DNA of 64,000 nucleotides from positions 73,040,272 through 73,104,271 of the forward strand of contig CM018680.1 of the NCBI GenBank assembly GCA_009363875.1, written 5' to 3'. Positions 46,201-58,080 of the stretch are shown here, piece after piece. The notes under the pieces were generated by a model. It saw nothing but the letters and a program-made list of their open reading frames with translations, was not told where the DNA came from and made no database searches. The DNA comes from Mikania micrantha. Lineage: Eukaryota > Streptophyta > Magnoliopsida > Asterales > Asteraceae. How positions within the stretch are numbered: position 1 is the stretch's first letter; each line of letters opens with the position of its first letter. The position numbers were made by a program, and so were the translations under genes.

Positions 46201-47519
46201 TAACCATTCAAGTCTTAAGAACCACCCTTGAGCCAATAATATGAGATAACATGAAGGGGAATCATACATTAAATACATAGGTATTTACTACAAAGGTGGT
46301 GGATTTCATAAAACAATTTCATAAAAACCTAAAAGTCTAGTCTTTCAAAGTATGTTAACAAGTGATTTCAAAGTGGTAATGCAAAAGGAACAATGACAAT
46401 AAATAGCTATCTTACAATATGTTAAGGGTTATTAACCTCTAATCAAAAACCTATACTTTATACTCTAAACCATTAATGAAATGACATTGAATTAAGTTGA
46501 GTGGAGAACCAAGGATAAAGTATACTAACCTTAAACTAATAGGGCTAAGTGTTACTGAAGTCAATAACAAGTAAACAGGGCCGAATGATGACCGAGACTT
46601 ACGCGTGTTAGCCAACTTTAGGGCTAACACGAACACACGCACAATTCAATTACAACTTATACTTATAGGTTACAATCAACGTGAAATAAATACAGGAACG
46701 TGAATACAATACAAGAACAATCAAAGAGCGCGCACCTTGTCAATTAAGCTAAGTCAACCACTTCATACGTAAGGTGAATTCATATGCCCCTTTTCTTAAT
46801 CTTTACTGATTTCAAAGCTCGGGGCTGAGAAACATGCTTAACTTTTATTTATTTAAAAGTTACATTAACATTCTGTTTATTTCATGATTTAGATAATAAT
46901 TGTTTATCTTTATTATCGTTAATCATTACATGTTTGATTGCTTGAGTTAATCATACCTGAATTAGCTAGGATGCTACATGCCAACCTAGAATCAGGACAC
47001 ATTAATACATAGGATAATATGAGTTGTTAAGAACATATCTTACAACCGTGCATATTATTCTTACACGATAGAATAACGGGGAAAACCATAGGATAACATG
47101 CCAATAACAATTACTAATGACAAGAATGATCATCATGATAATGCAATTTCATGATAACAGGATCATTCACACATCGCTAACATCGTGTATGAGACTTGCT
47201 CTCATGACACTTTGTTAAAGATCGCTAGAACATGCAAACTTGGGGTAATAGTTGAACATTCGCTTGTGATATCGAGGAGGATATTACATGCACACGCTTT
47301 TGGTATTGCATAACACACCTATACCATCTTTACTTACTAAGACTCTATTTAGAGCACATTCCATAACCGTCAGAGTGTGTCGGTTACACAATTGTAGATC
47401 AGTTTGGTAAATCACTAAAACTAATAACCGGGGTTTGGGGAAATCAAATGAAATCATGCCAGGCACGAGAGGTGCTATCAATCATATAGATAACACGCAT
47501 AAAGACTAGGAAACATGTT

Positions 47520-48370
47520 CATTCCAATAGATATCGTGGGAGGATATCTTACACACCGGGCTGATCAGAAATGACAGCTACTGAGACTATTATGTCTCTA
47601 ACTAGAAATCATGAGTTGGACACTTTACATGCCGGGCTGAACAGGGGAAAACAGCTACTGGAACTATTATATTCCTATCTAGATATCGAGAATGATATCT
47701 TACACACCGGACTGGTTAGTACTGATAGTTACAGAAACTACTAAGTTTCGCTCTAGATGTCGAGTATGATATCTTACATGCCGGGTTAATCCGTAAGGAA
47801 TGGCTAACAGAGACTATTATGTTTCTTTATTCAATAGTTGGGTATACTACACGCCGGACTAATCAGTAATGATTAGTTACAGAAACCATTAGGTTTCGTT
47901 CTAGATATCGAGTATGATATCTTACATGCCGGGCTAATCCGTAAGGAATAGCTAACAGAAACGATTTCGTTTCTTAATTTTTCATGGGATTATTTTACAT
48001 GCCGGACTAATCAGGAATGATTAGTTACAGAAACCGTTAGGTTTCGTTCTAGATATCGAGTATGATATCTTACATGCCGGGCTAATCCGTAAGGAGTAGC
48101 TAACAGAAACAACTTTGTTTCTTATTTGTTCATCGGGTTATATTACATACCGGGCTAATCCGTAAGGATTAGCTAACAGAGATTATGTCTCTTTATTCAA
48201 TTATGGGTTATTTTAACATACCGGCTAATTCGTAAGAATTAGTTAACAGAGATGACTTCATCTCTTACTTTGTTCACTGAGTTAATTTACATGTCGGCTA
48301 TTCCGTCAGGAATGGTCAATCGAGACGATTACGTCTCTTTTCTCTTTACTTAGTGGATAAACATACCGGG
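47520..48370. repeat. 74-bp/148-bp tandem array in the solo LTR
   Basis: Units carry CATGCCGGGCTAATCCGTAAGG and GTTACAGAAACC. The clearest period is 148 bases (47753, 47901, 48049), built from two related units of about 74 bases. About eleven subunits. Confidence 0.8.
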
Positions 48371-49044
48371 AAATCATGGGTGAAAGGAAATGGGTATCCA
48401 TCGTTGTATTACAGGTAGTGTTGAGTGCAGTTAAGCATGTGGTGGGGTGGCGTCTGGGCTTGACCCTTTCGTATGCCCCTATATATAAGCATGCTTGACT
48501 GGATGAAACATTATCTGTACATCCAACCATGGAGAAGGCATTGTGTGAAACATGGGATTCATTTATCAATACAAATTGTGTGAAACGTTGTGAACATGAT
48601 TGACTTAATTCAATGGTTTTCAAACACTAAACTTATGAACTCACCAACCTAGTGTTGACTTGTTTAAATGCATGTTTTCTCAGGTGACGGACAGGTCTAG
48701 ATAACAAGCATCAGTGATTAAGCTAGAGGACTCTTAGAAGACTTAGCTTACTTTTGGATGCATATATTTTGATGACATTGTGAATCTATTTTGCATATCT
48801 TGTACAGTTACAAGATAGAAACTACACGATTCTTTTGGATAGATTTACTTAGTTAAATTATAAACGTAACATTGTAATTTACCTTTGTAATTCTACATCA
48901 TATGTCATGTTAGCATTTCTCATTATTTATCATGTGCCATGTAAACAATCTGATCATTTCGATTATCATTCAAGATATCGCGCCCCGGGAACCTTCCGCC
49001 CGACGGGAAAACCCGATCCGTTCCCGCCGGCCCGGGGTGTGACA

Positions 49045-49415
49045 TAGTGGCACACACAGATGTTTTCAAATACAAATTAGCCTACATGTAGCATCACATC
49101 ATTCAAACACAAGATTAAACAAAACCCAATGACGATGATGAAATATGTTGGAGATCTTATTCACTGATCACTCATCACCCAGTTGTTGAAGATCAGATTC
49201 ACTGATCACCCAGTTGTTGTAGTATGTGTTTGTGAGCAAGCCGTGTATACGTTAGTGATAAACTTACCTTATGTTAAAAGACATTGTTTAGATATGTGAT
49301 GGAAATTTTAACGTTTGAATGTCAGGGGCTACCGGAGAGAGTAAATTGGATATTGGATATCGTGTGCGGCGGTGAAGTGGCATAAGAGAAAGGCGAGGGT
49401 GGGGAAGAGAGAGAG
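49045..49415. other. Target duplication, last tandem unit and short flank
   Basis: Holds TAGTG (49045-49049), the fourth TGTAGCATCACATC unit to about 49117, and about 300 bases of unassigned DNA ending in GA repeats next to the LTR of element 2. Confidence 0.5.
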
Positions 49416-52330
49416 TGTCACACCCACAAATTCCCACTCGTGGTGTCAGTCCACGTGGGTGTGACGTGGCCAGGATCTCAGCTCATGGTCATATAGAACG
49501 ACTCCATGTGAGTTACACAATCACACATGTTTATAAAATAATCATGGTTTTCATAAATAAGCAGCGGAAAATTTTTTAAACATCATATGAAAACAAAGTT
49601 TGCAGCGGAAAGTAAAATTGTGTCAGACACTACATAAATAAAATTGTTTTCAAAATGAACACATCAACACAAAGCCTAGGGGTCTAATATGCATGAGACT
49701 CTCTTGTACTCCTCCTTTGTGTCCTAGCGTGTGCTCCATTAGTTACCTGAGAATACATGCGAAAAGTGTCAACTAAAAAGTTGGTGAGTTCACAGGTTTA
49801 GACAGACACAAATAGTAAACAGATATATACTGGGTATGCTAAGTTTTGTTGTTGGATACTACGATCCGTGGAGTGTGTCAGTTCATCTTACCGAAACTAG
49901 ACTGTTCCCGTTTGCCTCCGCAGGTCATCGCTGAACCCGCATTCACATCGAAATTACACTCGTTATGACCTCCAGTCAACATTGGTGCAGAGTGGGGTTA
50001 GTCAAACCCAGTAGTACTACGTAATTACGACTCGTTTGTTACACAACTAACGGTAAGGATAAGTGAGGACTTTAAGCGATAATAGTTACACTCGAAAATG
50101 GTTTTCTAACATACCAGTCATACATCTAAAACAGTTGCATAGTATTCTCACCCAAGGTTAAGTAAAACAGTTAAAAGTAAAAGTGGGGCCGTAAACTCAC
50201 CTGAGTTAAATAATGCGTTTGCTCAATAGAGATAGTGTAGCTCGCCGGCTAGTAGTCACCTATATCACATAGGTACTATGAGTTCGTGTTTGCATATATG
50301 GGTCTCACAGGACCGTGTTCGTGTTTAACAACACCGAGTTGTTAAGTGGGTCATGTTGACCGTGTTTGACCGTGTCGACCGTGTTTGACCTAACGACCCG
50401 TTGATGACGATTTTGGATCAAGTGCTCGTGTAACGTGCGGTTTAGTGTCGTGTGATGTGTACGGATACCAGAAGTCATTCCTATGAGGAAACTTACTATT
50501 TATAGTAAGTTCCTATTTTAGGAAAGTTTCCACATTAGGCAAGTCATGCATAAAATCACATTCCGGTTATTCTAACATGTACAATTATCCTAAATGAGCA
50601 TGTTATCACATAGCACATAGTTATACATAGCCGGTTTAGCACAGTTTACGCGTAAAAGTTTCTATAATTAGAAAGTTTGCACAAAAAAGCATATCTCTCC
50701 AAGCTTAACAACTAATATCATCAAACATCACTATTTTAGTCATAAATAGCCATTTAGTCATAACTAGCATGCTCCTATTTCCGACTTTGCAAAATAAAGT
50801 TACTATATTTAGTAACTTTATGAAAAATACACAAAATCCATTCTTCTAATAACACAAATCTATCAATATCATCATATTATCAACAATTAAGCATGTTAGA
50901 CCCAAGACATTATCATACATATCATCCATATGTAAACTTGTGAATAAAAGTTACTATTTATAGTAACATTCATGAAAATCATTCTTTTGGCAATTCTAAA
51001 CATTACAATGCATCAAATAACATTATAAAATATACATTTAAGAATAAATCAAAGATTTAATCATATGCATTTGGCCATTACATCAAGAATGCACAATTTG
51101 CAACATTAAAGTTTCCATATTTAGTATTAATGCCCAAATGACCATATTTGACAAAAATCAACCATTCTAACCACATAGAACGTCTCAAATATCATATCTA
51201 ACAACATTTCAATATCAAAAATTACAGAGATCATCATGGATCATACATGCATGTACTCACAAGTACCCATTTTGTGATAAAATCAACAAATAACCATCTA
51301 ATCTTATCAATATCATCATAGATCATAGCTAGATCATCAAATCAGTAACAATAACATCAAGAATCAGATTCATAAGACCCCAAACTTCGTGTGTGAACTC
51401 GATTAGGTGATGCATGTAGCCAAAATGGCTTGCATGTGTGATTTCTAGTGATGTTAAGCAACAGTGACTATAGAAACTACCTTCCAAAGCTTCAAATCCA
51501 CGAAATGAGACTTGAGCAGCTTCTGGAACATCCCTAGGGAGGCTGAGGTTCGTCCAAATGTAGAGGAGAATGATGGTTGGATGTTCTTGAAGCCTTCACC
51601 ACACCTCAATCTTCAAGAATGGCCTTCAAAGGACTCAAGATGGCTTCCTTCTGGTGAAATGGTTGTAACAGAGGGTTCTGGGTCGAGATTGAGTGTTTCA
51701 GTCGATAGAGTTCGAATAGGGGTTAGCAGAATGATTTACCATGGATTTATAAAGATTTCTGAGAAATTAGACATGTTGCGTACCGCGACACCGCCCAAAA
51801 AGCACCATCTCGTACCGCGATGATTAAAATAATCATTCGGTTCCCGAAACACGTCGCGTACCGCGGAGGTGGAAGATGATCGGTCGTCGCGTACCGCGAT
51901 GGATTTCGGAGAATTCAAATTCTCCCGCCTAGGCTCTGCGTACCGCGAAGGCCCATTTGGGTGCCCATCGCGTACCGCGATGGGTCTCGATTGAGCCCAA
52001 TAAGCCCAATTTCATAGTTTTGAACCGAATTTATCTTATTTCTCGAATACGATCATCGTTTCTCGACACATAAGCGTTGTTATACTAACTTAGGTTCTCC
52101 GGAACCTAATTGTGCAGTGAAAGTGTACTGTGGTTCGATCCGTTCACCAACGTTCGTCATTCAAGACACGTGCGAGATTCGTGCGATAATTCCTCGAATT
52201 ATCGGTGTGTTTGGTCTGTTGTGCCACGTGTCATACTAAATACAATTATTCTAGTGCCATGTATGAAATAATAATACACATAATTATTAAAAATAGATAA
52301 ATGCTGACCTGGAATTTGCGAGGTGTCACA
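49416..52330 (-). repeat. LTR of element 2 (3' LTR in element orientation)
   Basis: 2,915 bases ending GAGGTGTCACA. It carries six CGTACCGCGA words at 51779-51985 and a TATA-like CTTTATAAA on the minus strand (51746-51754). Confidence 0.9.
51779..51985. repeat. Short repeats of GCGTACCGCGA in the LTR
   Basis: Six copies within about 200 bases (TCGCGTACCGCGATGG and variants). The partner LTR has four, one of them degenerate, with small deletions between copies. Confidence 0.7.
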
Positions 52331-52365
52331 TCATCCCCCAGTTAATAGGAATTTCATCCCGAAAT

Positions 52366-53700
52366 TCAGTTCGTGTTGCTCGTGACAGTTTGATCGGAGA
52401 ATAAGTGAGGGTATTTCTTTTTCATCTGGTCCTCTCTCTCCCAGGTGTATTCCGGTCCTCGTCGCGAATTCCATCGTACCTTCACAATCGGTATCTTACT
52501 AAGCTTCAACTTCTTGATTTCCCGGTCCATGATTTCCACCGGTTCCTCAACGAAGTGAAGTTGCTCATCAATCTGAATTTCCTCTAAAGGAATTGTGAGC
52601 GTTTCGTCTGAGAAGCATTTCTTGAGGTTCGATACGTGGAATACATTGTGTACGCTACTCAATTCCTGTGGTAGCTGTAACTCGTAGGCCACGGGGCCTA
52701 TCTGTTTAGTGATTTCGAATGGTCCAATGTAACGAGGGTTTAGCTTTCCCCGTTTCCCAAATCGAATCACTCCCTTCCAGGGCGAGACTTTAAGAAGTAC
52801 TCGGTCTCCCACTTGGAATTCCAAAGGCTTGCGCCTTTTGTCGGCATAGCTTTTCTGTCGGTCTCGAGCTGCTGCCATTCTGTTACGTATTTGCATGATC
52901 TTTTCTGTTGTCTCGTGCACGAGTTCGGGTCCGGTCAGTTGGCTTTCACCAACTTCCGCCCAGCAAAGTGGTGATCTGCACTTACGTCCGTAGAGTGCTT
53001 CAAATGGTGCAACTCCAATGCTGGTATGGTAACTGTTATTATATGAGAACTCGACTAAAGGTAAGTGAGTCTCCCAGATGTTACCGAAGTCGATTACACA
53101 TGCCCGAAGCATGTCCTCCAAGGTTTGGATGGTTCGTTCACTCTGACCATCCGTTTGTGGGTGATAAGCAGTGCTCATATCCAATCTCGTCCCGAGTGCC
53201 TTGTGTAAGGACTTCCAAAAATGTGCCGTGAAACGGCTGTCTCGGTCGGATATTATGGAGAGTGGGACTCCGTGTCTTGATACGATTTCCTTCAAGTATA
53301 TTCGGGTTAACTTCTCCAACTTATCGGTTTCCTTAATCGGTAGGAAGTGTGCCGATTTCGTGAGTCGGTCTACGATAACCCAGATGGTATCGCAACCACT
53401 TGTTGTCTTTGGTAGCTTCGTGATGAAATCCATGGAAATCTGCTCCCATTTCCATACTGGAATTTCTGGTTGTTGAAGTAACCCTGACGGTTTCTGATAT
53501 TCGACCTTAACCTTGGAATAAGTCAAGCACCTACTCACATAGGTCGTGATTTCTGACTTCATGTTAGGCCACCAGTAGGTTGCCTTTAGGTCGTGGTACA
53601 TCTTGTCAGAGCCTGGATGTACCGAGTATCGACTCTTATGAGCTTCATCCATCACTACTTCTCTCAATCCTCCGTAGCGTGGAATCCAAATTCTATCCAT
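52366..53700 (-). CDS. Integrase region of element 2 pol
   Basis: 444 codons, in the same frame as the upstream pol pieces. It has the zinc-binding start HPGSDKMYHDLKATYWWPNM, where the second cysteine of the usual CxxC is tyrosine (CLTYSKVK). The catalytic core has VIVDRLTKSAHF, SDRDSRFTAHFW and YHPQTDGQSERT. A C-terminal chromodomain-like segment follows (FHVSNLKK, IPIVKVRWNSRRGPEYTWE), the feature that places it with chromovirus-type Ty3/Gypsy elements. Family role: insertion of cDNA into host DNA. It starts after the stop at 53725, so it is not a separate gene but part of an interrupted polyprotein. Confidence 0.88.
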   Translation of the reverse strand: MDRIWIPRYGGLREVVMDEAHKSRYSVHPGSDKMYHDLKATYWWPNMKSEITTYVSRCLTYSKVKVEYQKPSGLLQQPEIPVWKWEQISMDFITKLPKTTSGCDTIWVIVDRLTKSAHFLPIKETDKLEKLTRIYLKEIVSRHGVPLSIISDRDSRFTAHFWKSLHKALGTRLDMSTAYHPQTDGQSERTIQTLEDMLRACVIDFGNIWETHLPLVEFSYNNSYHTSIGVAPFEALYGRKCRSPLCWAEVGESQLTGPELVHETTEKIMQIRNRMAAARDRQKSYADKRRKPLEFQVGDRVLLKVSPWKGVIRFGKRGKLNPRYIGPFEITKQIGPVAYELQLPQELSSVHNVFHVSNLKKCFSDETLTIPLEEIQIDEQLHFVEEPVEIMDREIKKLKLSKIPIVKVRWNSRRGPEYTWEREDQMKKKYPHLFSDQTVTSNTN

Positions 53701-53724
53701 CAGATAGTGAGCTCCGTCGTCCTT

Positions 53725-54495
53725 CTATTTCATCTGTTTATCCATACCCCGCATGGCTTCGAGGGTAAGGTTTTCCTTTTTCAGAGCTTCTTGTTGTGCG
53801 ACTCGGATCTGATTTGGCTGCCCAGAGTGAATGGTGAGTTGTAGTGCACGTACGCGTTTGGTCGTTTCTTTTCTGCTTAACGCGTCGGCTACTACATTGG
53901 CCTTTCTGGGATGATACTTGATTGCACAATCATAATCGCCTATCAGTTCGACCCATCTGCGTTGTCTCATGTTTAGCTCCTTTTGGTCGAAGATGTGTTG
54001 CAGGCTCTTATGATCGGTGAATATAGTGCACATGGTGCCGTACAGATAATGTAGCCAGATTTTCAACGCGAACACTACTGCTCCCAACTCCAGGTCGTGA
54101 GTTGTGTAATTCTTCTCGTGCACCTTTAATTGTCGGGACGCATAAGATATGACCTTCTCGCGTTGCATCAGCACACAACCGAGTCCTTGTTTCGATGTGT
54201 CGCAGTAGACTACAAAGTCTTCGCACCCGTCCGGTAGTGATAGGATAGGTGCACTGCACAATTTATGCTTCAATAAGTCGAAAGCAGCTTCTTGTTTTTC
54301 TCCCCATTCAAACTTCTTGTCTTTGTGCGTAAGGGACGTTAATGATTGTGCGATCTTCGAGAATCCCTCGATAAATCGCCTGTAGTATCTGGCCAATCCC
54401 AAAAACTGTCGCACCTCGGTCGGAGTCTTGGGTGCTGTCCAGTTCTTGATCGCCTCAATCTTGGCTGGGTCTACGTGTATCCCTTTCTCGTTCAC
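53725..54495 (-). CDS. RNase H and thumb region of element 2 pol
   Basis: 256 codons between two in-frame TAA stops. It holds the end of the reverse transcriptase (KIEAIKNWTAPKTPTEVRQF, RYYRRFIEGFS) and RNase H (YCDTSKQGLGCVLMQREK, THDLELGAVVFALK, FTDHKSLQHIF, ALSRKE). Same frame as its neighbours, so single stop codons, not frameshifts, interrupt the polyprotein. Confidence 0.88.
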   Translation of the reverse strand: MNEKGIHVDPAKIEAIKNWTAPKTPTEVRQFLGLARYYRRFIEGFSKIAQSLTSLTHKDKKFEWGEKQEAAFDLLKHKLCSAPILSLPDGCEDFVVYCDTSKQGLGCVLMQREKVISYASRQLKVHEKNYTTHDLELGAVVFALKIWLHYLYGTMCTIFTDHKSLQHIFDQKELNMRQRRWVELIGDYDCAIKYHPRKANVVADALSRKETTKRVRALQLTIHSGQPNQIRVAQQEALKKENLTLEAMRGMDKQMK

Positions 54496-54561
54496 TACGT
54501 GCCCAAGAAACTGAACTTCGCGAATCCAAAAGTCACATTTGGAAAACTTCGCATATAGTTG

Positions 54562-56690
54562 TTACTTTTTCAGTAGTTCCAAGACACGTCTTAAGTGATC
54601 GGCATGATCTTCTTGAGTCTTGGAATAGATCAAGATATCGTCTATAAACACGATTATGAATTTGTCCAGATACGGCTTACACACCCGATTCATGAGATCC
54701 ATGAATACTGCCGGTGCGTTAGTCAGTCCGAAGGGCATGACTAGAAACTCGTAATGTCCGTACCATGTTCTAAAGGCTGTCTTCGGTATGTCTTCCTCTT
54801 GTATTCTAAGTTGATGGTAACCGGATCTCAAATCGATCTTCGAATAGTAGCTTGACCCTTGCAATTGGTCAAACAGGTCGTCTATTCGAGGTAGAGGGTA
54901 TCGATTCTTGATCGTTACCTTGTTCAGTTCTCGGTAGTCTATACACATACGTAATGAACCGTCTTTCTTTTTCACGAACAAGACCGGTGCTCCCCAAGGT
55001 GAGAAGCTCGGTCGGATAAATCCTTTATCTAACAACTCTTGCAGTTTATTAGATGGTTCCTGCATTTCTGTAGGAGCCAATCGGTACGGTGCCTTGGCTA
55101 TCGGTGCTGCTCGTGGTGTCAGGTCTATCTGAAACTCCACCTGCCGTGCTGGTGGTAGTCCCGGTAGATCGTCAGGAAAGACTTCTGGAAAATCGCGAAC
55201 AACGGCGATGTCCTCGATCTTTCGTTCCTTCTTTGGTTGTTCGGTGATAAGGGCTAGGATAGCCGTGTATCCCTTCTTCAGATATTTGTTTGCCTTCATG
55301 CAAGACATAATGTTTAACGGTATTCCGCGTCGTTCTCCCTGGATTGAGATCTGCTCTCCACTTGGTAACGCAATTCGCACAATCTTCTCGTTGCACACGA
55401 TCTCAGCGTGGTTTGCAGATAGCCAATCCATTCCAATCACCACGTCGAAGCTTCCGAGAGTTACCGGCATCAGGTCAATCACCAGTTGGTGGTCTGCTAA
55501 CATCAGAACACACCCTTTGATGATATGTTGTGTTTCAATCAGCTTGCCGTCTGCTAACTCTACGGTGTACTTATAGTCTAGTGGTGTTGGTGTCATATTA
55601 AGCAGTTTACTAAAACTGCTAGAGATAAAACTCCTATCGGCACCGGTATCAAATAATATACTAGCATAGACATTATTTAAAAGAAACGTACCGGTGACAA
55701 CATTGGGGTCATCTTTTGCTTCTCCTGAGCCAATCACAAAGGCTCGTCCCTTCGCTGCACCTCCTCCACCCTTTTTCAGTTGCGGGCAATCCCACTGCAT
55801 GTGTCCCGGTTTACCGCATTCATAACACCCCTTGAGAGTGTTTTGGTTGTTGTTGTTGGGGTTGGGGTTGGATTGGCATTCCTTGGCCATGTGGCCATTC
55901 CTTCCGCAGCTAGTGCATTTGACCCTTTTGCATGGGCCAAAGTGATGGACGTTACAGGAGTTGCATTTTGGGCTGTTGCCCTGGTATCCCCCCTTGCTTT
56001 GTGTATTTGGCTGGGTGGCGGTAAAGACCTTAGCAGGTGCTGCTCGGTGCTGGGTCGGTTGCTGAGGTGAGAAGGTTCGGTTATTGTTGGGCTCCCACTT
56101 CTTCTTGGGTTCTTGGGGTTTCAAATATTCACCCCTCTTTGGCCGCTTGCCCTGGGCCACTGCCTGATCAGTTAATTTGTGGGCAAGTCGGATCAGTGGT
56201 TGGATGGTGGTGTGGTCAGAAGCAGTTACCATGCTCTGTATCTGTTCCGGCAATCCACTGATGAATTGCTCAATTTTCTTGTACTCCGGCGTCACCATTG
56301 CCGGGCACAGCTTACACAGTTCATGAAATCGAGTGCAATATTTCTCGATTTCAGATCCCACCATCTTGTGTACCCAAAACTTTTCCTCAAGCTTCCTGAT
56401 CTCGTCACGAGGACAATATTCCTCATGCAGCATTCTGGCAAAGTTCTCCCATGGAATGGAGTTTGCAGTCTCCAGTCCAAGGGTCTGGACATGTGTGTTC
56501 CACCATGTGAGGGCTGGTCCCTCCAGAGTTCCGGTGACATACTTTACTCGGTTTTCTTCCGAGCACTCAGACATGGAGAAGACTGACTCCAGCTTCTCGA
56601 TCCAGCGAAGTAATCCCACTGCTCCCTCTGTACCCTGGAATTTGTGAGGGTGGCAGCTCAGAAAGGCTTTATACGAGCATCCCTTTGCTG
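54562..56690 (-). CDS. gag, protease and reverse transcriptase of element 2
   Basis: A long frame. A GCSYKAFLSCHP-type start lies about 20 codons before the first long run. Capsid (LTWWNTHVQTLG, EFxxRY-like FHELCKLCPAMV), two zinc knuckles (CTSCGRNGHMAKEC, CYECGKPGHMQWDC), aspartic protease (LFDTGADRSFIS, with GMDWLSANHAEI), then RT (GFIRPSFSPWGAPVLFVKKK, FIIVFIDDILIYSK). It ends at a TAA in place of a sense codon ahead of QLYAKFSKC. Apart from stops the polyprotein is intact, so this copy could have moved recently. Confidence 0.88.
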
Positions 56691-56757
56691 TGCTTCCTTG
56701 GGACCCTGTGCATCAGAGTTCAATAAGTTAGTGTCAGCGTGGCCTATGCTAAGTTAG

Positions 56758-56926
56758 TCACGTTAGGCAGGTGTTAGTACCGTTGTTGGTGCCGCTAGTC
56801 TCGCTAGCAAGTCGGTTCGCTTCGTACTCCGCGAGTACCTTGTTGACCCTACGTTCGACCATCATGTTGATTCTTGCCTTCTCGGCCTTACGCTTGAGAT
56901 TTCGTGCATTGGATCCCCTTCCCGAC
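56758..56926 (-). CDS. N-terminal gag fragment of element 2
   Basis: From the ATG of MSGRGSNARNLKRKAEKARI, basic, in the same frame as gag-pol, ending at a TAA after about 55 codons. About 70 bases of less clear sequence separate it from the main gag frame. It may be the true gag start with one nonsense change, or there may be a small insertion. Confidence 0.6.
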
Positions 56927-57313
56927 ATGATTCTATATGGAAAGGTTAGAACGTTAGTTAGCATGAGTTAGAGTGTTAGCCAATTGTTATGTCAGAAGTC
57001 AAGTCAGATGTCATATCAGCAACAACCATAGTCAGAATACAATAAATAAGATAAAAACATCATTTTCATTAATATTAAACTTGAAATACAATGATTTTCA
57101 AAAGGAAATGATACTACCAAAAGCTTCTATGAGCACATCCCGCTCATCTGAGAATACAAAAAGTAAAATACTGAAAATAGAAAAACTAAACTAGTGTGAT
57201 GCGACAGTGGAGTGTGAATCTCCACTATCTGCAGGTCCGTCATCATCCGCCTCTTCAGGATCCTCGTCTGGGTCCTCTTCAAAGTCTTTTTCTTCGAGGT
57301 CTTCGGCCTCGAA

Positions 57314-57924
57314 TTAGGGCCCTTGGTCCGGCTCCTCCTCTGGTTCTACGAGTAACTGATCAGCCCAAGCGTTCTGAAGTGCCACCTGGTTCTCCCCTGC
57401 AACGTTCTCCACAACATCCAGTCGCTCACCGTGGTCCTGGACCACAGCAGCGACCTCCCCGTGTCGCTCCTCCAACTGTGCCGTCCGGTTCCGGAGCGCC
57501 GCAATCTCCTCCACCACCTGCTCACGCATGTGGTCCATCTGTCCACGAAGATGCTGGTTCTCCTCTCGGAGAGCTCCGATCTCCTCATCCCGCTCGCGAG
57601 CCTTACGGGCATCCCGAGACATCCTGGAAACAACGGCCGCAAAAGCCCGCTCAGATGACACTCCCAGTGCCGGTAGTCGGTGCGCCCGATCGTCATCAGT
57701 AATCACACGATGAGGAGGCACCCTCTCCTCAACGATCCAATCCCATACCATAAATGGGTACCAGGTCCATGACCTAGCGCGCTTAGCGATACGCGCCTGC
57801 TCGGCCATCACTGCGTCTGCATGGGACATGATATCCCAAACGCGCTGTCGGCTCTTGTCCGTTAGCTCGTTCTCTGCTGGTCTCTTCCCTGGGTTACGTC
57901 CGGTGTTCCCACTGTTTTCAGACA
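57314..57924 (-). CDS. Extra coiled-coil frame between the 5' LTR and gag of element 2
   Basis: The probable start is the ATG of MSENSGNTGRNPGKRPAENE, giving just over 200 codons. The N-terminus is basic (KRPAENELTDKSRQRVWDIM). The second half has a heptad-rich region (EEIGALREENQHLRGQMDHM and then EEIAALRNRTAQLEERHGEV) predicted to form a coiled coil, ending in an acidic PEEEPDQGP tail. It is not in the gag frame. Codon use is GC-rich like the rest of pol. Unknown function; it could be an added gag-like or host-derived frame. Confidence 0.6.
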
Positions 57925-58064
57925 TCCTGTAAATCTCAAGGCAGTAAGTAATAATTAACAGAGAGAATAGTAGCATCAACGTGAATTTCTAAGTGTAGTG
58001 TCTAATGTAGAGCAGTGGCTATAGTCTAAGTTTACTACATGCAAACCTAGTTCCCTATAACCAA

Positions 58065-58077
58065 GGCTCTGATACCA
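58065..58077 (-). other. Primer-binding site of element 2 (tRNA-Met)
   Basis: On the minus strand TGGTATCAGAGCC, three bases inside the 5' LTR. Same primer as element 1. Confidence 0.85.
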
Positions 58078-58080
58078 GTC

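Larger units (their letters stand above)
44232..49044 (+). mobile_element. Solo LTR, 4.8 kb, family related to element 1
   Basis: Starts TGTGACAACTAGTACT and ends CCGGGGTGTGACA, the inverse of the element 1 LTR ends, so it lies in the opposite orientation. TAGTG flanks both sides (44227-44231 and 49045-49049), a perfect 5-base target duplication. There is no interior, so it arose by LTR-LTR recombination. The terminal few hundred bases resemble element 1, but the middle differs and carries its own tandem array. Confidence 0.9.

Noticed and set aside
57196..57702. 168-codon plus-strand Pro-rich frame
   Set aside because: Antisense shadow of the coiled-coil frame of element 2, with GC-rich codons giving an open opposite strand.
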